Positions 23,466-30,741 of a DNA stretch of 64,000 nucleotides are shown here, in pieces. The number at the start of each line of letters is the position of its first letter. The first letter of the stretch is position 1. Below the pieces are notes generated by a model. The model ran no database searches and had not been told where the DNA came from. It was given only the letters and a program-made list of their open reading frames with translations. A program made the position numbers and the translations under genes. The stretch spans positions 43,957 to 107,956 of the IMG/VR virus record IMGVR_UViG_3300034107_000273, one strand, 5' to 3'. This stretch comes from a virus.

Positions 23466-24403
23466 ATTCCTAGATCCTCTAGTATTTTTTGCCATCTATG
23501 TTTATAAGTATAATTACTCTTAACCAAACTATGCCCTGCTAATCTAATCTTTTCACGTTCATCATCATTCTCAATGTAGTAATCAATTAATTGTTGAAGT
23601 TGTTCAAAATTATTATATTCATAAAAAACAACATGCTCTCTATCAGTAAATTCTTTTTCAAGTCCAGGTACGTATGGGTGTATTAAGAATCCTCCGCGAC
23701 CAAGAGTTTCATAAATTCTATCTGACCAATAGTCAGGGTAATTAAAATCAATACATAAAGTATCACCAACCACTACCTTGGTAGACCAATAAAGTTTATT
23801 TAGATCTAGCCCTCTTATTGATCTAACTCCACCATTTCCATAATGCTCAAATCTATTTCCATATGTTTTGTCTAGCCAATCAATTAATTTTGGACGGTAA
23901 GGCCATTCAGAATGATACTTTTTACTACCAACAAATAGAACATCATGCTTTTTGGTAACATCCCTAATAGTACATTCAGGACCAAATACACCAGCAGGCA
24001 AGTAGTGGCCTTTAACTTCAGTCTTTTCGTTAAACCAGTTTGCCATCTGACTATCAACAGTAAAGAAATGATCAATCATTTTGTATACAGGAAATGACTC
24101 AAGATCTTTTTGTCTTTGAAGCCCAAACCATAAATCAAGATGGTATGTCATGCTTGGAATAGATAAAGTTTTTAATGTTTGAAGAAGTTTTTCCATGCTG
24201 ATCTTGCCTTGTGTTTCCCAGCCATGTGTGTGTATCCAAATAAACAGATCGCTACTTACGCATGCAGCTAAAATATCTTCTGATCTAGCCTCAGACTCTT
24301 GCATTCTTATTACATTATGTCCAAGTTCCTCTAAAGATTTTGCATGGTGAGATTCGCTTGTGTAGTCAACACGAAAGTTACCTAAAAAAACTATATTTGA
24401 CAA
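23462..24403 (-). CDS. Glycosyltransferase with CgeB-like layout, 313 aa
   Basis: SNIVFLGNFRVDYTSESHHAKSLEELGH at the start and YWSDRIYETLGRGGFLIHPYVPGLEK at the end match GT-B enzymes of the CgeB-type. I choose the TTG at 24403 because GGGGGA lies just before it. An ATG at 24415 is too close to TATAAT, and anything longer reads into tRNA-Arg. It is the first gene of the glycosylation cassette. Confidence 0.75.
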   Translation of the reverse strand: MSNIVFLGNFRVDYTSESHHAKSLEELGHNVIRMQESEARSEDILAACVSSDLFIWIHTHGWETQGKISMEKLLQTLKTLSIPSMTYHLDLWFGLQRQKDLESFPVYKMIDHFFTVDSQMANWFNEKTEVKGHYLPAGVFGPECTIRDVTKKHDVLFVGSKKYHSEWPYRPKLIDWLDKTYGNRFEHYGNGGVRSIRGLDLNKLYWSTKVVVGDTLCIDFNYPDYWSDRIYETLGRGGFLIHPYVPGLEKEFTDREHVVFYEYNNFEQLQQLIDYYIENDDEREKIRLAGHSLVKSNYTYKHRWQKILEDLGI

Positions 24404-24445
24404 CGATTCCCCCATTTTATTATAAAACAATTGTATCATGCTTTG

Positions 24446-24518
24446 TACCCCTGGCAGGAATTGAACCTGCGACACCAGGCTTAGAAGTCCTGTGTTCTAT
24501 CCACTGAACTACAGAGGT
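24446..24518 (-). tRNA. tRNA-Arg (anticodon TCT)
   Basis: Acceptor ACCTCTG pairs with CAGGGGT, the T stem is GCAGG/CCTGC, and the anticodon loop is CTTCTAA. The anticodon stem has one A-G mismatch next to the loop. It would read AGA, a codon frequent in this AT-rich phage. Confidence 0.9.
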
Positions 24519-24522
24519 TTGG

Positions 24523-24595
24523 AGCGAAAGACGAGATTTGAACTCGCAACATCTACCTTGGCAAGGTAGTACTCTACCAATTGAGTTACTTCCGC
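24523..24595 (-). tRNA. tRNA-Gly (anticodon GCC)
   Basis: Acceptor GCGGAAG/CTTTCGC, anticodon arm CTACC-TTGCCAA-GGTAG and T arm with GTTCAAATC are all well formed. It lies 4 bases upstream of tRNA-Arg in transcription order. Confidence 0.92.
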
Positions 24596-24600
24596 ATTGC

Positions 24601-24671
24601 TGGTCTGACAGGCTACGATCCTGTGACATCCGAATTAACAGTTCGGCGCTCTACCAACTGAGCTACAGACC
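24601..24671 (-). tRNA. tRNA-Asn (anticodon GTT), odd T-loop
   Basis: The anticodon arm is CCGAA-CTGTTAA-TTCGG. Acceptor GGTCTGT/TCAGACC has a T-T mismatch at position 7, and the T loop reads ATCGTAG instead of the usual TTCRANN. It may be a decaying gene or a variant fold. Confidence 0.8.
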
Positions 24672-24676
24672 ACTAG

Positions 24677-24750
24677 TGCACCAGGTAGGACTTGAACCTA
24701 CGACGACCAAATTATGAGTTTGGGGCTCTAACCAACTGAGCTACTGGAGC
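24677..24750 (-). tRNA. tRNA-Met-type (anticodon CAT)
   Basis: The anticodon arm is CCAAA-CTCATAA-TTTGG and the T arm GTAGG-TTCAAGT-CCTAC. CAT could also be the lysidine-modified tRNA-Ile. Acceptor GCTCCAG/CTGGTGC has one T-T mismatch. It is the first of four tRNA genes in the transcript. Confidence 0.88.
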
Positions 24751-24759
24751 TAATACCAT

Positions 24760-24864
24760 TTATTCTTTATCTTGTTTAATACCAATAGTCATTACAAGAT
24801 ATGATAGTCCATACCCTGAAAAGAATGCTATTAATCCAAATACAAGTGCTTCTGCTGTATTCAT
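24760..24864 (-). CDS. Small membrane protein, 34 aa
   Basis: The ATG overlaps the upstream stop (ATGA). Two short hydrophobic stretches (ALVFGLIAFFSGYGLSYLVM) precede KQDKE. It lies just before the tRNA genes in the same transcript. Confidence 0.6.
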   Translation of the reverse strand: MNTAEALVFGLIAFFSGYGLSYLVMTIGIKQDKE

Positions 24865-25094
24865 TTGTTTTCCTTTTCTAATTCTATTTCATCTCTACGC
24901 CAATGTAAAAATGATTTAATATAAACTATGGCATAAGCAATTGCAGAAAAAATAAAACCATATTGTTTTGTAATTACTGCATAAGTTATCCAAAGAATTT
25001 CATTAAAGCAAAGTACAACCCATCCCCATATAGTCTTGCGACCTACAAAGTAAATTCCTGCTACGCCTATTACTGCTAATACCCAAGACCACAT
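24861..25094 (-). CDS. Small membrane protein, 77 aa
   Basis: Three hydrophobic segments (WVLAVIGVAGIYFVG, WVVLCFNEILWITYAVI and FIFSAIAYAIVYI) precede a charged tail. The Trp/Tyr pattern is reminiscent of short PnuC-like or SemiSWEET-sized proteins. The assignment is uncertain. Confidence 0.65.
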   Translation of the reverse strand: MWSWVLAVIGVAGIYFVGRKTIWGWVVLCFNEILWITYAVITKQYGFIFSAIAYAIVYIKSFLHWRRDEIELEKENK

Positions 25095-25223
25095 TTATGC
25101 ACCAATGGTTGGCATTATTTTATCACATGGGCACATGATAGATTCAGCTAAATCACCCTTAGCTTCAATAGTAATCTTTGTCCCGCACTCTGGATCTTCA
25201 CATACATATATACGCTTATTCAT
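25095..25223 (-). CDS. Small zinc-ribbon protein, 42 aa
   Basis: The protein has CEDPEC near the start and CPC near residue 33, a short zinc ribbon. The ATG at 25223 overlaps the upstream stop and the end abuts the next ATG. It is too small for most gene callers but well packed in the operon. Confidence 0.6.
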   Translation of the reverse strand: MNKRIYVCEDPECGTKITIEAKGDLAESIMCPCDKIMPTIGA

Positions 25224-25452
25224 TATTTTCCCTTACTTTTTCGTTTTGTCCTCTTGCAATTGCTGCACACACTTTAAATGCAGCCTTAGTTCTACGACTT
25301 TTCATAAAGCCTAAACCGTCCCATACTGGTACAGTAGCCTCAATATCAAGAGCAATCTGCTCTCTAATCTCTTTAACAGTTGTAATGATAAGATCCATTA
25401 CATAAGCTTTTTGTTCATCATCTAAGTCTTTAGTCCATCCATTTGTTTCCAT
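25216..25452 (-). CDS. Hypothetical protein, 78 aa, leaderless
   Basis: This is the first gene of the operon that ends with the glycosylation cassette. The protein is helical, with a basic C-terminal half (MKSRRTKAAFKVCAAIARGQ). The -10 is six bases before the ATG. Confidence 0.7.
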   Translation of the reverse strand: METNGWTKDLDDEQKAYVMDLIITTVKEIREQIALDIEATVPVWDGLGFMKSRRTKAAFKVCAAIARGQNEKVRENNE

Positions 25453-25458
25453 ATGTTA

Positions 25459-25499
25459 ATCATACCAGAAACTCAGCGGTATTGCAAGTGTGGTATGAT
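25459..25499. promoter_or_regulatory. Divergent leaderless promoters
   Basis: On the minus strand TTGCAA (25482-25487) and TATGAT (25459-25464) are 17 bases apart, and the ATG at 25452 follows after six bases. On the plus strand TATGAT (25494-25499) is six bases before the ATG at 25506. The two genes therefore share 53 bases with back-to-back promoters. Confidence 0.75.
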
Positions 25500-25505
25500 T
25501 ATATT

Positions 25506-25670
25506 ATGTATGAATGCGATCACTGGTTAATACCAATAGTATACGGATATATGTATGGGGAAATCATTGATAAGGTAGATAACAATGAGGTTGTTTATGG
25601 TGGTGCTAGAAAAATTGCAGGCTCACCTGAATGGTTTTGCAATAGATGCTTGGAAGATATTGATCTTTAA
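25506..25670 (+). CDS. Small zinc-binding protein, 54 aa, leaderless
   Basis: It starts MYECDHW and ends with EWFCNRCLEDIDL, so two Cys/His groups could bind zinc. It is the only plus-strand gene in this stretch of minus-strand operons, and its divergent position suggests regulation of its neighbour, which is inference. Confidence 0.65.
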   Translation: MYECDHWLIPIVYGYMYGEIIDKVDNNEVVYGGARKIAGSPEWFCNRCLEDIDL

Positions 25671-25781
25671 TTATTGTCTATGCCTTTTCTTATTTCCAAA
25701 TTTAGCTTTAACCTCAGCCTTAGCCTGATTTACAATTGCGTTCGTAATGTCTTCAACATTAAACTCTTTCTCATTATCCAT
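25671..25781 (-). CDS. Small basic protein, 36 aa
   Basis: The sequence starts MDNEKEFNVEDI and ends KAKFGNKKRHRQ. It overlaps the upstream stop codon by one base. It is the last gene of the 26.5 kb operon and abuts the convergent gene at 25670. Confidence 0.55.
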   Translation of the reverse strand: MDNEKEFNVEDITNAIVNQAKAEVKAKFGNKKRHRQ

Positions 25782-25879
25782 TAGTCAATCCTATCTAAAT
25801 CTTCAAAGCTATTAACACCATACAGATTAATTATTTCTTCAACAGTAAATTCTAGGTCAAATTGTTTTTCAGTATCCAT
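25781..25879 (-). CDS. Small acidic protein, 32 aa
   Basis: MDTEKQFDLEFTVEEI resembles the next gene's MDNEKEFNVEDI start, so the two small proteins may be related. It overlaps the upstream and downstream genes. Confidence 0.5.
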   Translation of the reverse strand: MDTEKQFDLEFTVEEIINLYGVNSFEDLDRID

Positions 25880-26075
25880 TTAGGCACTCATTTCTCGTGT
25901 GATACAGTCTAATCTTTGTCATAATTTTGCGGGATGGGGCAGAGATATCCTCTTTACAAGTTAAACATCTATAAGACCATTCACCAGTAAAGAAATCATG
26001 TATGTATCCTTTGGCATTGGCATACTTCTTGAATACAAAGGTTTGAAAAGGATCTGGGATTTCTAGGTTAATCAT
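25869..26075 (-). CDS. Hypothetical zinc-binding protein, 68 aa
   Basis: CLTC near residue 37 and H..NEC near the end give a possible zinc site. The rest is aromatic-rich. Operon member with overlaps at both ends. Confidence 0.6.
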   Translation of the reverse strand: MINLEIPDPFQTFVFKKYANAKGYIHDFFTGEWSYRCLTCKEDISAPSRKIMTKIRLYHTRNECLNGY

Positions 26076-26233
26076 AGTTTTCTTACAAGATCAGCAGCCA
26101 TTTTAAGACCTTTAACTACACCATCATGATAGTCTTGATTCTTAATTATTCTAGCCCTATCCCATACATCATAAGACTCTTGATCTAGTCTATCTGCTAT
26201 TTCTATTTTTAACATCATTTCATCTAAGCTCAT
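26072..26233 (-). CDS. Small helical protein, 53 aa
   Basis: I place the start at the ATG at 26233 (MSLDEMMLKIEIADRL), which overlaps the upstream stop. The longer frame through the upstream gene is a shadow. It contains a GVVKGLKMAADLVRKL helix, common in small phage proteins. Confidence 0.6.
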   Translation of the reverse strand: MSLDEMMLKIEIADRLDQESYDVWDRARIIKNQDYHDGVVKGLKMAADLVRKL

Positions 26234-26456
26234 CTTGATCCCATTTCTCTGTATTAATTGTATAGTATGTTCCCCACTTTTCATAGGGTTTATTAAGATA
26301 CTTCCACATTTTTGCATGGTACTTATAAGCCAAACCATTCTTGCCATCTTCATCATAATCAAAACATTTAACTAAATGATTACCAGCATATCCTCCAAGA
26401 AAGTTGCCAAGCCATCTAAGAGGAAGTATCTTTGTTCTGTTTATCTTCTGTGACAT
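26220..26456 (-). CDS. Hypothetical protein, 78 aa
   Basis: The start MSQKINRTKILPLRWLGNFLGG lies within the end of the upstream gene in another frame. It is aromatic-rich (YKYHAKMWKYLNKPYEKWGTYY). Function unknown. The choice of start is uncertain. Confidence 0.55.
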   Translation of the reverse strand: MSQKINRTKILPLRWLGNFLGGYAGNHLVKCFDYDEDGKNGLAYKYHAKMWKYLNKPYEKWGTYYTINTEKWDQDELR

Positions 26457-26547
26457 TCTGAGGAACCCATCTGAGTTTTCCATCTTTATACTCTCTTTCA
26501 TATCCTAAAGCTTTCCAGTCCATCTGCATAATACGTGGTTCTTTCAT
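26416..26547 (-). CDS. Small protein, 43 aa, leaderless
   Basis: The sequence is MKEPRIMQMDWKALGYEREY..GKLRWVPQN, basic then polar. A consensus promoter lies exactly upstream, which is the main support for this frame. Confidence 0.65.
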   Translation of the reverse strand: MKEPRIMQMDWKALGYEREYKDGKLRWVPQNVTEDKQNKDTSS

Positions 26548-26553
26548 ATATTA

Positions 26554-26582
26554 AGTATACTAAAACAATATAGATATGTCAA
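26554..26582 (-). promoter_or_regulatory. Leaderless promoter TTGACA-17-TATACT
   Basis: On the minus strand the -35 is 26582-26577 and the -10 is 26559-26554. Six bases separate it from the ATG at 26547. Both hexamers and the spacer are consensus. Confidence 0.87.
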
Positions 26583-26622
26583 GCCTGAAAATACATCTCT
26601 ATAGATGCTGGAAGTGCCCCAA

Positions 26623-27288
26623 CTACAGCCACTCTTGTTCTCTTCTTACATCTATATTCCATAAACCGTCTATAGCAAAGTCTTGTGATTTTTTAAGATC
26701 ATAATATTTTTTATTTTTATGAAAGGTTTCAGCATATCTATTAAGCAATTCTGAATCACTTTGAATGGTTTGTGATGGTCCAGATGGGGCAACAACTTCA
26801 ACTGCACGATTATGAAATGTTAATACTTGAGGGTTATCTTGTTTTGCTATGCGAAAAAATCTTTCTTGATAGTCATCATCTTCACCTGTATATGGGTAAA
26901 AATGCTCATCAAATAAGCCAACTTTTCTAACTATATTTTCTCCAATAGAAAAACAACTAAATCCTTCACTTGAACCTATTATATTTGATTCACCGCTAAC
27001 TTCATAAAACTTTTCTAAAGATCCTGGTAGCCAATGTGTATCCGCAGAAGAAAATAGCCAGTATTTTTCATGAGGATAAAGCTTAATAGTTAAGTTCCAC
27101 GATCCAGACATTCCTAAATTAGATGGAAGGTTAAGTACCCTAACATTTAAATCTTTTCTCTTAGGTTCGTAATCTTCTTTTCCATTATTGATAATCAATA
27201 TTTCTTTAATTGGAAAGTCTATTAGGTTTAAATTTTCATCTAATAGGTCATATCTGTTTAAAACTGGTATTGATAAAACTGGTATCAT
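26623..27288 (-). CDS. GT2-like glycosyltransferase, 221 aa
   Basis: The protein has LSIPVLNRYDLL, ILIINNGKED, LGMSGSWNLTIKLYP and LFSSADTHW, then YPYTGEDDDYQERFFR. This parallels the enzyme at 22.0-22.8 kb. The ATG at 27288 overlaps the stop of the small gene upstream (TAATG). Confidence 0.78.
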   Translation of the reverse strand: MIPVLSIPVLNRYDLLDENLNLIDFPIKEILIINNGKEDYEPKRKDLNVRVLNLPSNLGMSGSWNLTIKLYPHEKYWLFSSADTHWLPGSLEKFYEVSGESNIIGSSEGFSCFSIGENIVRKVGLFDEHFYPYTGEDDDYQERFFRIAKQDNPQVLTFHNRAVEVVAPSGPSQTIQSDSELLNRYAETFHKNKKYYDLKKSQDFAIDGLWNIDVRREQEWL

Positions 27289-27413
27289 TATGAGGATAAG
27301 CCCATTTTTAAATGATGGTCGCATACGTCTGCAATGATATACTCTTCGTTATCTAGTATTACATCAAAGTACTTGGCATCTTTCTCGCAGTACACGCATT
27401 TTCCTGATTTCAT
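27288..27413 (-). CDS. Small zinc-binding protein, 41 aa, leaderless
   Basis: CVYCEKDAKYFDVIL and DVCDHHL give a C-x2-C / C-x-H-H arrangement similar to the DUF7455-like protein at 14.5 kb. TATGAT at 27420-27425 lies six bases upstream of the ATG. Confidence 0.65.
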   Translation of the reverse strand: MKSGKCVYCEKDAKYFDVILDNEEYIIADVCDHHLKMGLSS

Positions 27414-27475
27414 ATATCTATCATATCATATCTGGTTTTAAGTTCGGCGACGATATAGAGGTATCAAACCTTACA

Positions 27476-27490
27476 TGCTCCAAAGGAGCA
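27476..27490. terminator. Short hairpin after the 27.5-28.1 kb operon
   Basis: TGCTCC (27476-27481) and GGAGCA (27485-27490) form a perfect 6-bp stem with a 3-base loop directly after a minus-strand stop codon. It has no T-run. Confidence 0.5.
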
Positions 27491-27583
27491 CTATTGGTTA
27501 GCATCCACATCTTTGTCCCATATTATTAAACACTTTGTACAGGTAATACCTGCATCCCTCATATACCAAGTATGCTTACACAT
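27491..27583 (-). CDS. Small zinc-ribbon protein, 30 aa
   Basis: MCKHTWYMRDAG and CTKC give a plausible four-ligand zinc site. It overlaps the upstream gene by 8 bases and stops right before a hairpin. Confidence 0.5.
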   Translation of the reverse strand: MCKHTWYMRDAGITCTKCLIIWDKDVDANQ

Positions 27584-27782
27584 TCCTGTATTTCCAATTT
27601 AGCAGGGTATATATGAATTCACCGTACCACTTATGAGAACAACGCTTAATCCCATTCATACCATAATGATCCATCATAAATAAAGTTAGCTTTGTTTTGC
27701 TTTTGGTTCTAATGAACTTACCACAATCAATACATGCCTGAAAAATGTGCATAGGAAGTGGCTTATCGTAATCTACTTTCAC
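27576..27782 (-). CDS. Hypothetical zinc-binding protein, 68 aa
   Basis: CIDCGKFIRTKSKT and RCSHKWYG suggest a zinc fold of two halves. It overlaps neighbours by a few bases at both ends. Confidence 0.6.
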   Translation of the reverse strand: MKVDYDKPLPMHIFQACIDCGKFIRTKSKTKLTLFMMDHYGMNGIKRCSHKWYGEFIYTLLNWKYRNV

Positions 27783-27997
27783 ATTAACTCCTTTTCAATA
27801 GCCCTAATAGTTGGACAAGGATATGACCATTCATCGCATTCCATACAATTTGTTCCCCATGAACCGTCAGGTAAAGTTATTTCCTGTGGCTTATGTAATT
27901 CTAGGACAGAACGTATAACTATATATGGATGGTTTAGGGTTCTACTATTCATATAGGTTTGGCTTTTTGTAGCCTCTAATAATTCATCATGTGTCAT
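27779..27997 (-). CDS. Hypothetical actinophage-type zinc protein, 72 aa
   Basis: The end CMECDEWSYPCPTIRAIEKEL matches a motif I know from small actinobacteriophage proteins, where a C-x2-C..W-x-YPC-x-T segment closes the protein. Function unknown. Confidence 0.65.
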   Translation of the reverse strand: MTHDELLEATKSQTYMNSRTLNHPYIVIRSVLELHKPQEITLPDGSWGTNCMECDEWSYPCPTIRAIEKELM

Positions 27998-28098
27998 TTA
28001 GTACACCAGATCCTTCCATCACTCATGGTTTGATGAGTCTCCCAAAATAGGGGATCTTTATGGCTCATCTCACATTTTTGACATTCGTTTTTCTTCAT
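27994..28098 (-). CDS. Small zinc-ribbon protein, 34 aa, leaderless
   Basis: MKKNECQKCEMSHKDPLFWETH followed by IWCTK. It is the first gene of the operon and has a strong leaderless promoter. Confidence 0.6.
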   Translation of the reverse strand: MKKNECQKCEMSHKDPLFWETHQTMSDGRIWCTK

Positions 28099-28104
28099 AA
28101 AACA

Positions 28105-28133
28105 AGCATACCCTATTTTGGAGGGGAAGTCAA
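28105..28133 (-). promoter_or_regulatory. Leaderless promoter TTGACT-17-TATGCT
   Basis: Minus-strand -35 at 28133-28128, -10 at 28110-28105, then six bases to the ATG at 28098. Confidence 0.82.
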
Positions 28134-28134
28134 A

Positions 28135-28365
28135 TTAAGGATATCCACCATTCCAGATGACATCCCAAGAGATTGTATTATAATATAGAGCATCTACTGG
28201 AGTGCCATTTGCGTCATAGAAACCACCATCAACATAGGTAAATGGCTCAATATATGTATTATCATATACTTGGATAGGAGCAATCTTAGCTTTCACAATG
28301 ACAACATGTGGATCAAAGTAAGATTCTATATTTGGTTTTTGTTGCTTAGATATTATTGTGAGCAT
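28135..28365 (-). CDS. Hypothetical protein, 76 aa, linked to the Ig-like surface protein
   Basis: The protein is beta-rich (HVVIVKAKIAPIQVYDNTYIEPFTYV) and ends WNGGYP. It overlaps the upstream 303-residue gene by one base, so the two are probably partners. Function unknown. Confidence 0.65.
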   Translation of the reverse strand: MLTIISKQQKPNIESYFDPHVVIVKAKIAPIQVYDNTYIEPFTYVDGGFYDANGTPVDALYYNTISWDVIWNGGYP

Positions 28366-29276
28366 TATACTGCTCCAGATACATCATCCGTTACGTTTAA
28401 CATTCCTGTTAGAACTGTATACACTTTATCTGGTGTTTCGCTTTGAGTTAAAAATATTGGAGTTCCACCTGTTGCTGGGTTTCTCCATGTAGAAAAAGTA
28501 TATCCTGATCTTGTAACTATAGGAGCTGTATGTAAAAGACCAATGTCCTTGGTTGTTGAAGTTCCTCCTGTGCCACCATTTGCATCCCAAGTAACCCTGT
28601 ATTGTCCAGCTGGGATAGGTGTTGGTGCATCTGCAGCAGCAACTGCTGAAGTAGCCGAAGAGGTAGCAGTAGCATTGTCTCCAACACCATTACTTGCTGT
28701 AATAACAACTGTAATAGCCTTAGTTAAATCTCCTGAGACAATGGTGTATGTAGGAGAGTTAGTTCCAACGTTACTTCCAGCAGCTTTCCATTGATAAGAT
28801 AGGGTTGGTGTTGGAGAACCAGTAAGTCCAGTTGTACCAGCTGTCAATACTTGTCCTACTTTAGCTGTTCCAGTAATTGTTGCTGTTGAGATTGCAGGAG
28901 CGATGTCAGGTAGAACATCAGCTGTTCCTCCTGTTGCTAGAGGTACAGCATTCCATTGAGCATAAAATGTTATATTCTTATCTGGAGTATAGGTGGTTCC
29001 AGAATCTATTATTTGAACATCATAAAAATAATTACCAGCTGATAAATTTCTTCCAATGTTAGATGGAATTTTGCAAGATATACTAGACAAACCTACCTTT
29101 TGAGCAGTTCCTGTATATTGGGTAGCACCTGCTCCTCTGAAGTTAGCAATCTTAAATGTGTAGGTTTCAAACCCAGAAAGATCAAAGTCACTTCCATCTT
29201 GGTTCTTTACATCAATGCTGAATTCAAATGTATCTCCACGGTAGTACTCAAGGTTGTGAGTTTTTGGGAATGCCAT
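28365..29276 (-). CDS. Surface or tail protein: BppU-like N-terminus, Ig-like domain and InlB-type repeat
   Basis: The N-terminal 105 residues (LEYYRGDTFEFSIDVKNQDG) resemble the N-terminal domain of baseplate upper proteins, also seen at 47.0 and 57.4 kb. An Ig-like domain follows (about 120-210, STATITGTAKVGQVLTA). The end holds an InlB B-repeat (VTWDANGGTGG..TAPIVTRSGYTFSTW). It is the only such protein on the minus strand and may extend the virion's receptor range. Confidence 0.72.
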   Translation of the reverse strand: MAFPKTHNLEYYRGDTFEFSIDVKNQDGSDFDLSGFETYTFKIANFRGAGATQYTGTAQKVGLSSISCKIPSNIGRNLSAGNYFYDVQIIDSGTTYTPDKNITFYAQWNAVPLATGGTADVLPDIAPAISTATITGTAKVGQVLTAGTTGLTGSPTPTLSYQWKAAGSNVGTNSPTYTIVSGDLTKAITVVITASNGVGDNATATSSATSAVAAADAPTPIPAGQYRVTWDANGGTGGTSTTKDIGLLHTAPIVTRSGYTFSTWRNPATGGTPIFLTQSETPDKVYTVLTGMLNVTDDVSGAV

Positions 29277-30033
29277 AGTATGTGCCTCTTTTCTTAATTT
29301 ATTATATCATGGTTTAAGTATTTGAAAATTTCGGGGAATATAAATTGATCCTCATAATCCCTATAGTAAATACACTATATCCCCATATGCCCAATAGCCA
29401 AAGAGACGTACCGTTTTTTATAGATCGTAGCCTTTTATATACTCACATTTGTCACATTTTGAGATAATAAAGCTACCCTTGATATAAAGGTTTATAGAGT
29501 GAGGTTTGTTATCTAAGCACATATATATATGATAGCATACTGGTTTTACTGGGCTATATATAGGGTTTGAAGGCTTATTTGATACTAGATATGGGGTTTG
29601 AAATGAGAAATAAATCTTACTGACATTTTTTAGATATGGTTTGGGTGGAGGAAAGTGGAGGATAGTGGGTTATTGGGCGCTTATACAGATGGCGTCGTAA
29701 TGTCCACGGCTTTAAAACCTCCTATCATAAAACCTTTCCTTTGTCAAACCTTCTCTTTCTGGCATGGAGTATATCATCCAAACCTCTATTTGTCAAACCT
29801 TTATAGCTTAAAAGCCCTATAAAAAACCTATACAAAACCAGCCGAAATGTCCAATAATATAATAGAAAGGTTTGATAATATTTAAAAAGATATCCAAAAC
29901 CAGGAGAAAAGGTTTGTTATTCTATAGGGAGTAAAAGGTATGTGGTTTGTCTTATATCCCCCGTCAAAAACGGGGACGCTAAAGCGTTGATCGTAATGTC
30001 TGATAGGATTATTAGCGCCTTCTGGCACGGGAC
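29277..30033. other. 757-bp gene-free region with GGTTTG/CAAACC and CGTAATGTC repeats
   Basis: No convincing gene is visible. The motif GGTTTG or its complement occurs about fifteen times. TCGTAATGTC occurs at 29695 and 29991, with a variant at 29843. Two adjacent hairpins lie at 29959-29975 (CCCCGT/ACGGGG) and 29976-29987 (ACGCT/AGCGT). It holds the extended -10 (TGATATAAT, 29301-29306) of the surface-protein gene. An origin or regulatory centre is possible. Confidence 0.6.
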
Positions 30034-30216
30034 TTAAAGAGATATAAGAACTATACCTATAGTAACCAATAGAGTAATAAACCCTGTAGCTATAAATATA
30101 AACAAATCATAGTCTGGTTTGATATCATGTGGATCTTCATGAGAGTGGGTATGCTGAGAAAAACCATCATTAATAAAATATGGTCCACCGTGTTTTGAAA
30201 AATGATTTCTACCCAT
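30034..30216 (-). CDS. His-rich membrane protein, 60 aa, leaderless
   Basis: The N-terminal half is rich in His (HFSKHGG, QHTHSHEDPHD) and could bind metal. Residues 39-58 form one membrane segment. TATAAT at 30223-30228 lies six bases before the ATG. Confidence 0.6.
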   Translation of the reverse strand: MGRNHFSKHGGPYFINDGFSQHTHSHEDPHDIKPDYDLFIFIATGFITLLVTIGIVLISL

Positions 30217-30268
30217 AAAACCATTATAACATGGTTTGACAAGGATGGTTTGATATGATATAAGCTAT

Positions 30269-30376
30269 GAATCTGGAAAAATATTTGAAGCTTCGTAATG
30301 TCCATGAATCTGGAAAAAATTTTGAATGCTCGTAATGTCTGAAAATGGGAAAAATTTGGACATATCGTAATAAGGT
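30269..30376. repeat. Three imperfect tandem repeats, about 36 bp each
   Basis: Units begin at 30269, 30306 and 30341. Each has GAATCTGGAAAAA or GAAAATGGGAAAAA, an AT stretch and then TCGTAAT(GTC). They lie upstream of the His-rich gene and share sequence with the gene-free region. Confidence 0.75.
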
Positions 30377-30446
30377 TTGAAGGTTTGGATCGGGACCCCT
30401 CGGGCACAACGGCAGGCTTTTGTCAAGCCCACCGCTGGCATCACTA

Positions 30447-30659
30447 TTAGAATAGTTTGTATTGGTTGTAGTTATTGTACCGCTCTTGCATTGTGTGTTC
30501 CGCTGAGTCTGCAATAGTAATTAAACGATTGTAGATTACATTTGGTGATGACTCTGCAAGATACTGCCCTATCAAATCAAGGTCTAACCTTAAGTCTGAT
30601 AGAACATTAGATAGTTGGATTGCTACCTTTTCTTCCTTTGTTACCAGTTTTCGTCTCAT
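30447..30659 (-). CDS. Hypothetical helical protein, 70 aa
   Basis: The protein is an amphipathic helical bundle (LSDLRLDLDLIGQYLAESS, RLITIADSAEHTMQERYNNYNQY), similar in shape to small phage proteins of unknown role. AAGGAG precedes the ATG and a strong promoter lies just upstream. Confidence 0.65.
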   Translation of the reverse strand: MRRKLVTKEEKVAIQLSNVLSDLRLDLDLIGQYLAESSPNVIYNRLITIADSAEHTMQERYNNYNQYKLF

Positions 30660-30675
30660 GGTTCTCCTTCATTTC

Positions 30676-30704
30676 ATTGTACCAAAAATAAGGGGGGAGC
30701 GCAA
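30676..30704 (-). promoter_or_regulatory. Promoter TTGCGC-17-TACAAT
   Basis: Minus strand: -35 at 30704-30699 and -10 at 30681-30676. The leader carries an AAGGAG site. Confidence 0.75.
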
Positions 30705-30741
30705 CCCACCACAAATCGCACTCCCCCGTTGCAGCGTTTGT

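Noticed and set aside
24404-24629. N-terminal extension of the 23.5-24.4 kb glycosyltransferase and a further frame through the tRNA genes
   Set aside because: The extension translates tRNA-Arg and tRNA-Gly sequence and matches no protein pattern.
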